A stretch of DNA of 64,000 bases. It comes from Rhineura floridana. Its lineage: Eukaryota > Chordata > Lepidosauria > Squamata > Rhineuridae. Every line of letters begins with the position of its first letter. The stretch's first letter is position 1. The notes below the pieces were generated by a model, which saw only the letters and a program-made list of their open reading frames with translations, was not told the origin of the DNA and ran no database searches. The stretch is from positions 181,998,373 through 182,062,372 of the forward strand of contig NC_084482.1 in assembly GCF_030035675.1 (NCBI RefSeq), written 5' to 3'. Below, one piece after another: positions 10,520 through 22,738 of the stretch. The position numbers and the translations under genes were made by a program.

Positions 10520-11442
10520 TAAACATGTAAACACAGTTACTTGGTCCTTTTATTACACAGTTCACATTCAAAGAGTCACAGAACATCAATAGCAATAAGG
10601 ATTTATAGAAGGACTACTGAGCTTGATTAAACAAAAAACTGGTCAGTTTACAGCGTATATTTCTGAATGCCTTTTCAAGGAAAGCTGTTTTAGTTATATG
10701 CAGCATTCAGGATTTAGGTAAGCCATTGATCCAGCTCTGCAAAATATACAAAATAGGCATACATATATTATCTAAAACATTATATTAAACAAAGCAACCA
10801 GTTAAAAAGTAGTAGTGGTGGAATTGAAAAATCCCATATACACAGCCCATAACATTCTGTTGGTGGGGAAATTATGCAGCTTCATGCACTAAGACACAGT
10901 GCAAATTTGCTAATCAGGAAGAATGCCAAATAAAATTCTTCAGTATATGAAAAAATCAAATATGACAAACTAATAGTCAAAGACAAGCAATGTTGAAAAC
11001 TTAGGAGCTACAATGCATGCATTGTGATATATTCAGAAATCATGTGAAAGCACACATTTTGCTGTTCACCAAAATGCAGAAGAAAATCTAATGCTGATAT
11101 AATTGTGTTATGCATACTGTATACTACATACTCAAGGCTACAAAATGCTGCTACCGTGCAAATACAAAACTACTGTAAAGTTATCTATACAGTACATACA
11201 ACAATATTTACTCCAATTCACCACCTCTGATGAATATATCATCCATCATCTATTCACAAGGAGAAGATGCATCATATATAAACAAAATAAGAGCCACAAC
11301 CCATCTTCGTTGGTTGATAGACCTTTGATTTAGATGAAACTCTGTCACATTTATCTATTTTTTTTAGAAATCTGCTGCCTGCCACTGTTTCAGCTTTCCA
11401 TATATAATGCTCCATGTAAGAGCTCTCAGAACTCAGCCAGTG
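10520..11442 (-). other. SYNPR: Probable SYNPR 3'UTR
   Basis: The sequence from the stop codon (11443-11445) down to a minus-strand AATAAA (10549-10554) is free of recognisable repeats, in contrast to both flanks. That is what one expects of a constrained 3'UTR. Its extent is inferred from that signal only; alternative sites cannot be excluded. Confidence 0.5.
10549..10554 (-). terminator. SYNPR: Candidate SYNPR polyadenylation signal
   Basis: AATAAA on the minus strand (TTTATT on plus), about 890 bases past the stop codon. Cleavage would fall around 10520-10535. The choice of signal is an inference. Confidence 0.45.
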
Positions 11443-11721
<279 letters not shown>

Positions 11722-12199
11722 CTAAACAAGAAGTAAATCAAGACATTACTTTTAAAAAATGTATGGTTTCACCATCTCTTCTCAATTCTCTTGCTGAAGC
11801 CCTGTAACTTTTCATACTGCAAATGTTCTGTTTTATTTTTGTCCTGTTTTTGTTGTGCCCTTCTGGTCAGCAATAATGCGGTAGCAGAACAAACTAAAGC
11901 AGAATAAATCCACCACTAATGCACTATTATTGTGTCAAGAACAGGCTGCAGAATGCATCTACAATGCCAGAATGCCGCCACTGAATGTTGACCTGTTGGT
12001 GCTGAGCCATGAGAGAGCCTTTTCAATGGTGGCTCCCCGTTTGTGGAATGCCCTCCTCAGTGAGGTGTGTATGTCTCCATCACTATTGACTTTTAGAAGG
12101 AATCTGAAAACATTCCTGTTTACCCAGGCATTTGATAGCTGAAGGGGACTGTTCCTGGCAACCTGAAGATCAATGCAAGAAAGTTTTTAACTGTGTTTT

Positions 12200-12247
12200 C
12201 ATAGGGTCGCCATAAGTCACAATAGGCTTGAAGGCGCATAACAACAC
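12200..12247 (+). mobile_element. Bov-B / Sauria SINE 3'-tail stub
   Basis: 'AGGGTCGCCATAAGTC' and 'GGCTTGAAGGCGCATAACAACA' are the 3' tail shared by Bov-B LINEs and Sauria SINEs. The flanks AACTGTGTTTT and AACTGTGCTTT form an 11-bp near-perfect target duplication, so this is a severely 5'-truncated insertion of under 50 bases. Confidence 0.65.
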
Positions 12248-12366
12248 AAAACTGTGCTTTAGAATGTTTTAACTGTGTTTTAGAATGTTTTTAATTGTAA
12301 TTGTGCGTTGGAATGTTTAACTGTTTTTAGTATGTTTTTCTCCTTGTTGTTAAATTGTTTTGTTTA

Positions 12367-12810
<444 letters not shown>

Positions 12811-13158
12811 CTACCAAAAACAAAAGAAAACAGATCAAACACTGTAGGCTTATGAGAATGACAGAATGAAGTCTGTCAAAGAGGATCAGACGGACACATG
12901 ATATACTTATACTTGTTTGAAAAGTTTACATGCCAGGCACGGCTATGTAAGTGCTACGTGCATAGTGACTGTGCAACCACAGAAGCAGCTGCTTTGGGAT
13001 GCCATGTTTGGGGAGGACAGAACACTGACCTGGATATCCTTCCAACCTAACAAACCTGAAAGAAAGCTTGGTCACCTCCTTAGCTGTAAGCCAGGAGGAG
13101 GCTGTAGAGAACACAAGAGCTATGCCTATTCTAGTGTATGTGAGCATGTACCAGGCCA

Positions 13159-13673
13159 CAGCAAGGTGCCATATACCGTCAGGCCATTAGCCTAATCTAG
13201 CTAAATATTATCTATACTGACTGGCAACGGTTGTTCAGGGTTGCAGACAGGTCTTCCCCAGCCTTACCTGGAGATGCCTGGGATGCATCATACATTTAAA
13301 GCATATTCTCCCCCCAAAGAATCCTGGGAACTGTAGTTTGTCAAGGGTACTGGAATTATAGCTCTGTGAGGGGCAAATTATAGTCCCCAGGATTCTTTTT
13401 CAGGGGCTACAGGAAGCTTTAGCAGCATACTAATAACAGACAACATAATCTCAGCCTATCAAATGCCTGGGGGGAAAAGGTAAGCCATTACCTGCCACCA
13501 AAAATATGTCAATAAAGTTGCCAGGAGCACCTCAATGGGGAGTGTATTCCACAGATGGGGAGCCACAACTGAAAAAGCCCTCTCCCTTGTCACCACAGGT
13601 GTATATGCATCCTGAGCCTTGAACTTTCTGCTTGCAAAGGATGTACTCTACCAATGAACTATAGCCCCTTCTC
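13159..13673 (-). mobile_element. tRNA-derived SINE split by a 315-bp insertion
   Basis: 13159-13289 and 13612-13673 are the two halves of one minus-strand SINE of the 'TAGCTCAGTGGTAGAGCA' family; its decayed A-box is at the right end. Between them, 13290-13604 is flanked by ATGCATC on both sides (13283-13289 and 13605-13611). The insert holds the 'CAAAGAATCCTGGGAACTG' palindromic MITE in its first half and an antisense L2 C-terminal fragment ('CACAACTGAAAAAGCCCTC' region) in its second half. That composition suggests more than one event. Confidence 0.55.
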
Positions 13674-14196
13674 GTGCTGCTAGTGTTTGTTGAATTGCAC
13701 AGCATGCCAGGGCAAAGGAACCATTTTCGATTACAGCAGACTTGCTTACAAGATGGCCTTCAATTTAGGACCATATTAGATGAGATGTCCTAGATCAATG
13801 CATGGCTATCCCATCTCTTTATATCTTTCCCAATCATTTTCATAATTAAAACTCTCCCATCCCAAAGCAGTTGGCCTTTGCCCCATTAGGGACAACTTAT
13901 AGGCATAGTACCATACTGGCAGGCACAAGATCACCAGGAGATTAAACAAGTGGGGATTTACAACATAACATTCTGGGAAATTCCCAACCCAGGGCTCCTG
14001 CTAGTGCTCTTGACTCCAACCAGCCTTGAACAGGAGACTTATAGTGCTGTTTGGAGCACATGAGTAATAGGTTTTAGAAAGTGAAAGTGGAAAGTGGAAG
14101 TAGTTAATGTGCTAGTTGCTTAACACAGGGAAACCTCTAGGTGACTTACAATGAGCTTTAAAAAACATATGGTTGTATCCAGTTAAGCCATACTCA
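13674..14196. other. Intronic sequence without recognised element
   Basis: No gene or identifiable repeat was seen, and open frames are short. Confidence 0.4.
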
Positions 14197-14204
14197 GAGC
14201 AGAC

Positions 14205-14353
14205 CAGTGACAGGTGGTGGCTCCACGGCAGTGGGGCAGTGGAATCCACTCCAGGTTTGAGTCCAAACTTTCAAGGAGCTGTCCAAGGTGCTGATGCTAA
14301 AACCCAGAGTGGATTCCACTGCCCCACTGACATGGAACCACCAGCCACCACTG
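14205..14353. mobile_element. hAT-type MITE with perfect 8-bp target duplication
   Basis: A 149-bp element starting CAGTGACAGGTGGTGGCTCC and ending in the complement of CAGTGGTGGCTGGTGG. Inner arms share GGCAGTGGAATCCACTC. GAGCAGAC occurs directly on both sides (14197-14204 and 14354-14361), an exact 8-bp duplication as hAT transposases make. A partial relative lies at 22665-22738. Confidence 0.8.
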
Positions 14354-16003
14354 GAGCAGACACACTGAAATCAGTGGACTGGACTAACTTAAGTCTATTG
14401 ATTTCAATAGACCTAGCTTGATGCAACCTATATATAATTGTTAAAAAGTGTTAAAAATGGCCATCAAAATGTAATAAAGGAACACAACAGAAAACACTCA
14501 ACTCCAGAGAAAGCAAAGAAACAACTTATCAGCAACTCAGAATAGCACTAGTATAAAGCCATGGCACAGCTGGATCTGAGTCCATTAAATGCCTGGGAAG
14601 GCACTTTTTGTCTTTCCTAACATTCTCCATTGTCCTTGGGTTTGGGGCTAGCTAGTGATATGTTGAAATTCCAGGGATGCAACCTGTTCAAGCTTGATTT
14701 GTTGATTTTTGACATGGTAAAGTCACTCTTTGGAGATAAGGGCAGCCACTTATATTATACCCCAAAAGAGGAAAGACATCACCCCCTCCCAAAGAGCCCC
14801 AAAATATTTGCACACGAAGTGCATATGCTAATTTATTTGTATAGATACAAATTTAGAAATTATTTATTTATTTATTTATTTATATCCTGCCCTTCATCTC
14901 ATCAGGAGCCCAGAAATACAGTACATCTCATCATAGTGAGGAAGAGTGTGACCAGGTGACTTGGGTGCCTGCTCAGTCTGTTGTCCAGGTCCTCCTAGGT
15001 TCCTGCTTTCCCTTCATTGGGTTCTTTATCCTCACATCGTACCTGACTGGGCAGCCCTTCAAACAGGGCTGTCCTCTGTAAAGTAGGAGACATAACCATC
15101 CTGATGGGGATTTCTCCCCAATGTCATTTTGTGTGGCAAACCTTTCTCAGAACATAAGAAGAGCCCTGCTGGATCCGAGCAAAGGCCCATCTAGTCCAAA
15201 ATCTTATTCTTATAGTGGGTTGCTGTTCACCATACTCTGAAGATCCAAAAGAAAACAAACACTGTCCAGGGTGTAGAGGAAAATATCAATCCTCTGTGTG
15301 CATTCAAAAGAAAGGGAAACATAAAAATTGCAGTCATGAAAGTACCAAGGAAGTGCTGCCCTAATAGCACTTTGATAAATTGTGACATCACTTCACTTCA
15401 CTTGTTTTAAAGCTAAAGCTAATTGCAAACATCTAAACATTAAAGTTCTTCATGGCAGGGTGTAAATGCTAGCCCAGAGGATTCTCACCAAGACCTCCAA
15501 TCAAAGGAAATTATTGCAGACATAAAGCTCTATTAGTAACAGAATAAAGTAAGAAAGGAGGACATGGACGTGTGGCTAAATGTAAACTTGCCAGGAAACA
15601 AATACTAGCAGGAGTTCAGTGCTATAAGGTAAAAATCACATGGTTAGGATGATCAGTTTTTATGTTTTAGAGGGCACATTATTCTCCAAACAGTGATCTG
15701 TGAACTTTAAGTGAACTTTGCTGTACAAACTGATCACCTTGCTAAGTTTATGGGCTCTATAATAAGTTGGTACCATATGGCAGGAAGCTGTTTATAGTAT
15801 GGAGCACATATGTGCAGGCATACCCAGTCCTATACGTACACAATCCCAAGAAAGATGTGATTTAAAGCACTGAATATCTCAATTTCTTACCACTTTTGGA
15901 GCACTTTTATTTTTCTTTCAAGGAAAGTATGGACAAACATCACATCACACTTTAAAATTGGGTAGGTCCTCCACTGAGGGCTTATAATATGGCTGTAGGA
16001 TTG
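14354..16003. other. Intronic sequence, small repeat stubs only
   Basis: A minus-strand L2-type 3' stub with a TTTA-repeat tail lies at about 14860-14905. A minus-strand CR1/L3-like terminal piece ('AGAGCCCTGCTGGATCCGAG') lies at about 15148-15212. No exon-like frame with good splice signals was seen. Confidence 0.4.
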
Positions 16004-16290
16004 GGCATTGGGAGCTGGTGCCCATTGGTGGCTGGTGCCCAGGGGTAAGGCAGGGAGACCAACTGTCAGTGAAGTCAGAGCCACTGATGGGCAGAGCCAA
16101 CTCATTCTAGCATTGTTCCCTTCCTCCTCCCTGCTGAGCTCTACAAGAGCAATACTGAGACTAAGGAGGAGGAAGAGGACTGGCAGTGCCACCTCCTGGA
16201 CTGGGTGTAAGTTAGAAGGTGGGGACTGGCTGAGGACAGACGGAGGTTGGTGTGACAGTGCCCTATTCATCCAAATAGGGCAGCCTCCAC
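16004..16290. mobile_element. Probable hAT-type MITE
   Basis: The right end is the complement of CAGTGGAGGCTGCCCTATTT. The left part has 'GGTGGCTGGTGCCCAGGGG', which resembles the end of a related piece at 25130-25262 (complement begins CAGTAGTGGCTGGTGC). The ends are not clearly matched and no target duplication could be shown. The reading is tentative. Confidence 0.35.
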
Positions 16291-16301
16291 TGGGTTAGGA
16301 C

Positions 16302-16418
16302 CAGAGCTTGGAAAAGTTACTTTTTTGAACTACAACTCCCATCAGCCCAATCCAGTGGCCATGCTGGCTGGAGCTGGTAGGAGTTGTAGTTTTAAAAAAA
16401 TAACTTTTCCAAGCTCTG
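16302..16418. mobile_element. 117-bp palindromic hAT MITE (copy 1 of 3), 8-bp duplication
   Basis: The element is an almost perfect palindrome with CAGAGCTTGGAAAAGTTACT at each end and inner arms CTACAACTCCCATCAGCCC / GAGCTGGTAGGAGTTGTAG. GTTAGGAC flanks both sides exactly (16294-16301, 16419-16426). Copies 2 and 3 are at 36657 and 37812. It is too short to code for anything and must be moved by a hAT transposase in trans. Confidence 0.92.
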
Positions 16419-16516
16419 GTTAGGACATATGGCCTATGAGCCACCAGTTGGCTGTTTCTTTTTCATTCACATTTTAAATATAACAGTATAATAAAATAAG
16501 AGGTGTTCCAAAACAT

Positions 16517-16656
16517 TTAGTCCATAATAAATTCAGTCTTCCCCTTTCCCAGCTCATCCAGCCCTTTCTCATAGAACTGCAGACCCCCTTCAAATGTCTT
16601 TCCATCCTCCCAGGGGTTCAACCTCAGGATGTTCAAATCACATATGACGCACGTAA
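16517..16656 (-). other. Orphan exon-like open frame, unrecognised
   Basis: On the minus strand a pyrimidine-rich tract ending AAACTAG (AG at 16658-16657) precedes a frame encoding about 46 residues (VTCVICDLNILRLNPW, then EDGKTFEGGLQFYEKG and LDELGKGKTEFIMD) and a TAA stop. The composition is protein-like, with balanced codons and no low complexity. It sits inside the 14.6-kb SYNPR intron. The frame phase (2) does not match the phase-0 end of the upstream SYNPR exon, so it is unlikely to be an alternative SYNPR terminus. It could be a decayed retrocopy, part of an unknown element, or chance. Confidence 0.25.
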
Positions 16657-16693
16657 CTAGTTTAAAAAAAAGGCAAAAAGAGTGATGTGAAGG

Positions 16694-16696
<3 letters not shown>

Positions 16697-16727
<31 letters not shown>
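16697..16727. repeat. (GA)n microsatellite
   Basis: About 15 uninterrupted AG units just upstream (transcript sense) of the orphan frame. It yields a Leu-Ser run when read on the minus strand, which is an artefact. Confidence 0.85.
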
Positions 16728-16728
<1 letters not shown>

Positions 16729-17535
16729 TCCACACCCTCTTAATCCTCAAGGTACCCCTTTTTTTCTTTATTATTTAAATTTTATAATCCACCCTCCTCC
16801 AAGTGAGCCCAGAGCAACTCATAATAACAACATTACATAAAACAATTACAAAAAATACTGTATTACAGACAGCAGTTTAAACCCAGCAATACATATATAT
16901 ATAAAAATCATAGGCCCAAACCCTGTCCAAATAAAATTCTTTACATGTTAGGTTTATTTACAATGCAAATAGGAGCAGCAGCAACAGGCCAGTCACCAAT
17001 TCCCTCTCTAAATAAACAAGGCTCAGCGCCCTTTCTAAATGAGCTCCATAAAGTGTTGCAGCCACCCACCCACCCACCAGCTCATCACAAATTAGACTAA
17101 ACAACCTATGTGTATTGTTTCACATATTTGTATTTTCTTTTGCTCCTCGCTGGATTGTCACCTTGCAGTGGTGAGTGGGCTTGCGTGTTCCAATGAACCC
17201 TGTGAGTGATGCCATCGGGAGTTATGTACTCCCAGCAGGGTCACCCATGGCGGTAAGGTCAAGGAAGAGGAACCAGACAAAGAATGATCCAAGAAAGTCC
17301 TCAACGGCAGAACAGGTGGAGGATAACAATGTGTATGTTACAATGTCTGTGAAGGCGGATGAAGGCTGCAGCAGATAAAGGACTTCCAATCGTTGTGGTA
17401 TCCCATGCCATCGGATCAAAGCCTTTTTCTGTCAAGATTGTGTGTTGGTCGTCGTGACTTTGTCCAAACGATTCAGCTTCAGTTTTAAACTGCTCAAAGC
17501 TCCTCTCATACGTATACAGGCAAAATGAATATTTA

Positions 17536-17790
17536 TTTTATTTATTACTACATTGATATCCCACCTTTCCTCCAAGGACCCCAAGGTGGCATACAAACAG
17601 GGTTCCCCCTCTCCCAATTTTATCCTCACAACAATTCTGTGAGGTGAGTTAGGCTGAGAGGCAGAGACTGGCCCAAGGTCACCCAGTGAGCTTCATGGCC
17701 AAGTGGGCCAAGTGAAAAGTGGCCCAAGCGAAACCTGGTAATCCTGATGTAGTGGTGTAACAACTACACCACCCTGGCACACTAGATACT
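17536..17790 (-). mobile_element. tRNA-derived SINE with L2-like tail
   Basis: Read on the minus strand, a decayed tRNA-like head ('GGTGTAGTTGTTACACC') is followed by 'GGTGACCTTGGGCCAGTCTC', 'CCTAACTCACCTCACAGAATT' and a tail 'CCTTGGAGGAAAGGTGGGA' like the 3' end of L2. A better relative is at 26705-27012. The head is partly rearranged. Confidence 0.5.
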
Positions 17791-17800
17791 TTTTAAATGA

Positions 17801-18194
17801 GGGATGTGAAGGAGGGATGGGGGAGTTTTCATGTAAAAGTGAACCTAGATAATCCACACATCCCAAAACAATGCAGAAACTGAAACACAGCCATCAGTGG
17901 AAATGTGCCTTTCTACAAATTTTGCAGTGCACTTCTCCAGCCAAGAAATGCATATACTGGGGTAAGGTGTGCATGGAAATCATTGCATGAGTGGAAATAT
18001 CATGCAAAAATGCACTATATTGGGAGAGATTGCTTTGCAAAAATGCATATATTAGGCAATATTGAACACAAAAATGTGTATATTAGGAGAAATTCACACC
18101 AAAATGCTGATGAAAAAAAAAATCACAAACTGACATGGAATTCCCCAAATGAGAAACTGAGAGAAATCAAAATTGTCAGATTCACCCATCTCTA
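17801..18194 (-). repeat. R1 TA-flanked AT-rich repeat
   Basis: Same family as 43282-43697: degenerate 'AAAAATGCATATATTAGG' units and the terminal 'CACCCATCTCTA'. The GGGATG motif is kept at the left end. Coding frames here are spurious. Confidence 0.6.
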
Positions 18195-18460
18195 ATGGAA
18201 AGTCACTTTCCCTCCTCGGCTTTAAATTATTTTGCTTTGCATTTCATCCAGACATTTCAGAAGAAACGTTTACATGGGGCTGCAGTCAAAAGTGCCAGCC
18301 CCATTTCAAGTACTGTTCCTTTCTTCATACTTTTTAAGTGCCCTCACCAATGTCACGTGGTTACATTGTGCATTTTCCACAGCCCCCCTCCACCTCACTG
18401 GCTCCCGCGTCTGGGGAACTGGATGCCACCATTTGATTGCATGATGCGTAAGTTGGGGAA

Positions 18461-18657
18461 GGGCCATCGCTCCATGGTAGAGCATTTGGTTTGCATGTAA
18501 AAGGCCCTAGGTCCAGTCCTCAACATCTCCAGGTAGGACTGGGAGAGATTCCACTCTGAAACTCTGGAGAGCCATGGCCAGTCAGTGCAGACAGCGCTGA
18601 GCAAGATGGACCAGGCGTCTGACTCAGTATAAGGCAGCTTCTTAGGTTCTTACATTG
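18461..18657 (+). mobile_element. tRNA-derived SINE
   Basis: The head 'CATGGTAGAGCATTTGG' and degenerate B box are followed by the body 'CTCTGGAGAGCCATGGCCAG' and 'CAGTATAAGGCAGCTTCTTA'. Same family as 7164-7341. Confidence 0.75.
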
Positions 18658-18774
18658 CTAAGTGTGTGTGAACATTCTGGGGGAGTGGAGGGACAAGGCA
18701 AGAGAGGAATGCCATTTTCAGCAGCAGCAGCCCTGTGTGGTGCATAACGTGTCGCTTCACCATCTGCATGAAAA

Positions 18775-18950
18775 GCCAGTGTGGAATAGTAGGTACAGTG
18801 TCAGACTAGGAGTGTGGAGAACTGGGCTCATGTCCCCACTAGATTGCAAGGTAACCTTTTGGGGTTGTTGTGAGGATAAGATGGTATACTGTCCTGACTT
18901 CCTCAGAGGAAGCGTGGGAGGGAAAGAAATGCAAATAAATAAAAAGGCTT
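18775..18950 (+). mobile_element. Decayed tRNA-derived SINE (Sauria-like head)
   Basis: 'AGCCAGTGTGGAATAGTAGG' and 'GTCAGACTAGGAGTGTGGAG' match the head of the Sauria-type SINE at 42154. The tail 'GAGGAAGCGTGGGAGGGAAA' is L2-like. Strongly diverged. Confidence 0.35.
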
Positions 18951-19379
18951 CTATTTATACAGACTTCTGATTATCCATTTTGACTCTCCCCTGGAATTGT
19001 ACAGATACATAGCACTGATTTATACAGAGTGGGAAAGCTTGTCTAATTATTTCCAGAAATTGTAGGCAATGAAAATGTCACCATTACAACTTTTGTGCAG
19101 TTTATACAATTATTTTCTGCTTGTGGCTGGTTCAGGCTTTATGGGCTAGAAATACATTATTAAAAAGAGATGAGCAGTCAGGGGACTGAGATTTCATCAC
19201 AACCTCTGTTAATCAGGATTATCTTTGCTGAAAAGAATGGCATCACAATAGTGTCAGAGAGCTCAGAGGTAAGAGATATAAGTGAATGCTGCTACAGTCT
19301 GTTGTGCGCTGATGAGAAAATAAATGTGTTCCTGGAGAGGAGTCCCAAGACCCTGTAGGCAGCACCAGGGATCAGCGTG

Positions 19380-20605
19380 GACCGGGAACTCCATGAAGCC
19401 CCAAGAGAAAGGGCCATGAGAGCAACTGCATGGTCTGGGGGTGGGGATTGTGCTTATGGACTGTATACTGATTTACTGTAGGAATTCTTCCTGATGCTTT
19501 CAGTATTGCCTTTTGGATTTTGATTTGTGCTTTTTGCATGCTTGTGGGGATATGAGCTGTTTAATGATTCTTTAGGAATTATGCTGACAGGTTTTTGCAT
19601 TGCTATACTATGCCTGTTAGATTTTGCGTGTGTGCAACTGTTTGGGGGAGCAAGGGAAAAATGTGTGTGTGTTTGAGGGCTGCTGTGCTATAGTGACACA
19701 GGGTAGGACAAAGGAGCTCCAGTACTGAGACTGTAATCTGACTTAAACATTTTGGGAACTCACTGCCTTGGGCACTGCCAAGTATGAGGACGGGGTAAGC
19801 GGTTTGGATGTAGAACTGTGACTGGGAGCTCCAAGAAAGAAGAGGAAGTCTAAAGAGAGAACAGTTAATTGAAACTTGCTGTAAAGGAATGGACTGTGTT
19901 TGTACTTGTGTGGAAATGTGACAGTACTATGACTATGCTTATGTATATTTCAATGTCTTACTAACCTGAATCTGTTATTTCTTTACAGGAAAAGCTGTTA
20001 TTCTGTTGTTTGTTTGCAAGTCTGGGACAGACCTTTGTCAGAGAAGGGGGTAGTGTTATGGGTTTGGGGTTGAGATGGATGATTTCTGAGAGTCCCCTTC
20101 CACCCTCTGATTTGGAACACTGCATCTGGGGCTGAGAAACCTGCTCCACAGGTAAGATGAGTCCCCTTTGTTAGTCTAATAGAGTGGCCAGGGGAGTTAA
20201 AGGGTCTATCAAGGGCCCATTAACTGGGGAATGGACCAGGAGATCCTACTGTTATTGAAACTCTTCAGGAGAGCCCGCCCCCTTCTGGGACCTAACAGAT
20301 GCTCATTTTTTAAGTTGGTCTGAGGAAAGGCTGGGAGCTGGAGACAGGAAGAGAGGCTGGCCCCCTGCACCATGGCTTTAGGATGCCTCCTTTAAGCTTG
20401 ATGGAAAAGCAAGATCTGTTAGACTGCTGAGGCTTTGAACCCCTCCGTCTAAAGCTCAGGTTGGAATGTGTGTAAATAAATTAACCATATTTCATAAAGA
20501 CACCATAGTCTCTGCTGACCTTCTTTCCAAGGAAACCAAACCCTGGGGAAGTGAAGGGACCCCTGGACATCTCTCACCTCTCGGAGATTGGGGTGGAAAG
20601 CAGCA
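19380..20605 (+). mobile_element. LTR-retroelement fossil, 3' part with LTR
   Basis: A purine-rich tract ('AGAGAAGGGGGTAG', ending 20055) directly precedes TGTTATGGG, which opens a block of about 550 bases. That block carries an AATAAA-like signal (about 20475) and ends near 20605. The arrangement is typical of a polypurine tract plus 3' LTR. The family (Gypsy or retrovirus-like) is not determined. No second LTR was recognised upstream, so this is a partial, old and broken copy. Confidence 0.4.
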
Positions 20606-20727
20606 ATATGCTTGTACCTACATACAGTATATTGATTGATTGATTTATATCTCGCCCTTCCTCCCAGCAGGAGGAATTAATTAAAATTAATTAATATTAA
20701 TTAAAATTAATTAATTAATTGAAATAG

Positions 20728-21745
20728 TAATTTCAGCAAAGCTTTTGACAAATTGCCCCATGATATTCTGATTAGTAAGATAGCTAAATGTGGGCTGGAT
20801 GGAACAACTATCAGGTGGATCCACATTTGGCTACAGAATTGTACCCAAAGAGTGCTTATCAATGGTTTCTTCCCAAACTTGGGGGAGGGAATGAGCAGGG
20901 TACGGCAGGGCTTCGTCCTGGGCCCAGTGCTTGTCAACATTTTTATTAATGACTTGGATGAGGAGGTGCAGGGAATGCTTATCAAATTTGCAGCTGATAC
21001 AAAATTGAGAGGGAAACAAAATTCAAAGGGATCTTGATAGACTGGAGCATTGGGCTGAAAACAATAGAATGAAATTTAACAGGAATGTGCAAAGTTCTGC
21101 ACTTAGGAAAAAGAAACCAAATGCACAGTTATAAGATGGGGGTTACTTGGCTCAGCAATACTGCATGCGAGAAGGATCTTGGGATTGTTGTTAATCACAA
21201 GCTGAATATGAGTCCCCCTCTATTCGGCACTGGTTAGGCCTCAACTTGAGTACTGCTTCCAGTTCTGGACTGTACACTCCAAGGATTCAGACAAACTGGA
21301 ACAGGTTCAGAGGAGGGCAACAAGGATTATCAGGGGACTGGAAACAAAGCCCTTTGAGGAGAGACTGAAAGAACTGGGCATGTTTAGCCTGGAGAAGAGA
21401 AGACTGAGGGGAGATATGATAGCACTCTTCAAGTACTTGAAAGGTTGCCACACAGAGGAGGGCCAGGATTTCTTCTCTGTCATCCCAGAGTGCAGGACAT
21501 AGAATAATGGGCTCAAGTTGCAGAAGCCAGATTTCGACTGAACATCAGGAAAGACGTCCTAACTGTTAGAGCTATATGACAATAGAACCAATTACTTAGG
21601 GAGGTGGTGGGCTCTCCAACACTGGAGGCATTCAAGAGGCAGCTGGACAGCCATCTGTCAGGTATGCTTTAATTTGGGTTCCTGCATTGAGCAGGGGGTT
21701 GGACTCAATGGCCTTAAAAGACCCTTCCAACTCTATATGTTTCTA
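20728..21745 (+). mobile_element. CR1 LINE, 5'-truncated, RT to 3' end
   Basis: It starts in the reverse transcriptase at 'FSKAF' and 'DILISKIAKCGLDG'. It continues with 'RVRQGFVLGPVLVNIFINDLDEEV' and 'IKFAADTKL'; the catalytic FADD reads FAAD here, a likely inactivating substitution. It then keeps '[24 protein letters not shown]' and the hallmark CR1 3' end ('GAGCAGGGGGTTGGACTCAATGG'). The terminal octamer repeat is decayed to 'TATGTTTCT'. Frames are broken beyond the RT palm. This is an old, inactive copy. Confidence 0.8.
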
Positions 21746-22084
21746 ATTGCTGCATACAATCTATATCCATACACATTTGTGTCATTCATATAGGTGCATC
21801 CTGGGATTAGTTTTAGGACTTAAATATGTGCATACGTTGAGCCAGGCTGTGGCCAAATAAATTCTCTTGTGGCTGTCTAAATGCAAAATGGACAGTCCAT
21901 AGTTTTCACACTATCTGTGTCACCATCACTGTTGAAGATTGTCAGAGTTGCTGAATGTATCTGAGTTGAAAATAACATATCCATTCTGAGGTTATACACT
22001 ACAATATGCAGAACTGCTATGATCAATATATTGTTATGAGTTTTGTTTCAAATTTAAATGACTAGGACCAGCACTGTGGGCTGT

Positions 22085-22560
22085 CTGAAGGTAAGTCTGA
22101 AGGTAATACCTGGCCAGTCTTGGACCTGACACAGGAGTGTCAATAGAGCAGGATTTGCAGGAGATGTGTTTCCATGGGAACTATTTGTCAAGACAATCAT
22201 CCTTAAGTCTTCTAAAAGGGGCAAATGAAGACATCTCCTCTCTACTAAGGATGATGTAATCTAGGTGTGTCGGAAGGAAACAGAGGGATGCACTGCAGCT
22301 TTTGAGTGGGATACAGAGGAAGTGGTGGAGAGCTGGGTTTGGGCTCTGTAAGCATTTGGAGAGGCTGCCCCCCTCTCTCTCTGGAGATCTGATATAGGGC
22401 AGTGGGATTTGGTGGGCTGATGGAGTGTTTAAGCTGCATTTCCAGCTATGCTCAACCCTGTATATTTGTAAATAAATTAAAACATTACAAAATGCCGTAA
22501 GCCTCTAGTTACCTCCTTCCAAAAGAAACCAAAACTTGTGGGTAAGCTTTACACTCCTGG
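22085..22560 (+). mobile_element. Possible LTR fossil fragment
   Basis: 'GCTCAACCCTGTATATTTG' followed by 'TAAATAAATTAAAACATT' resembles the equivalent stretch in the LTR-like block ending near 20605 and another near 28930. This is a weak similarity-only call for an old solo LTR remnant. Confidence 0.25.
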
Positions 22561-22664
22561 GACTTCTCACTGCTTGGAGAAGTGAGGTGAGCCTAAGCAT
22601 ACAAACAGGTCTTCCTCCAGATGCTAGTAAGTGGCCTATTCTTGTATTGTAAATGAGCACATTG

Positions 22665-22738
22665 GACAGCTCCTTGAAAGTTTGGACTAAAACCCGGAGC
22701 AGATTCCACTGCTCCACTTACAACCACGAGCCGCCACT
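22665..22738. mobile_element. hAT-type MITE fragment
   Basis: The right end is the complement of CAGTGGCGGCTCGTGGTTG and the interior has 'GGACAGCTCCTTGAAAGTTT', matching the element at 14205-14353 in reverse. The left terminus is lost. Confidence 0.5.
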
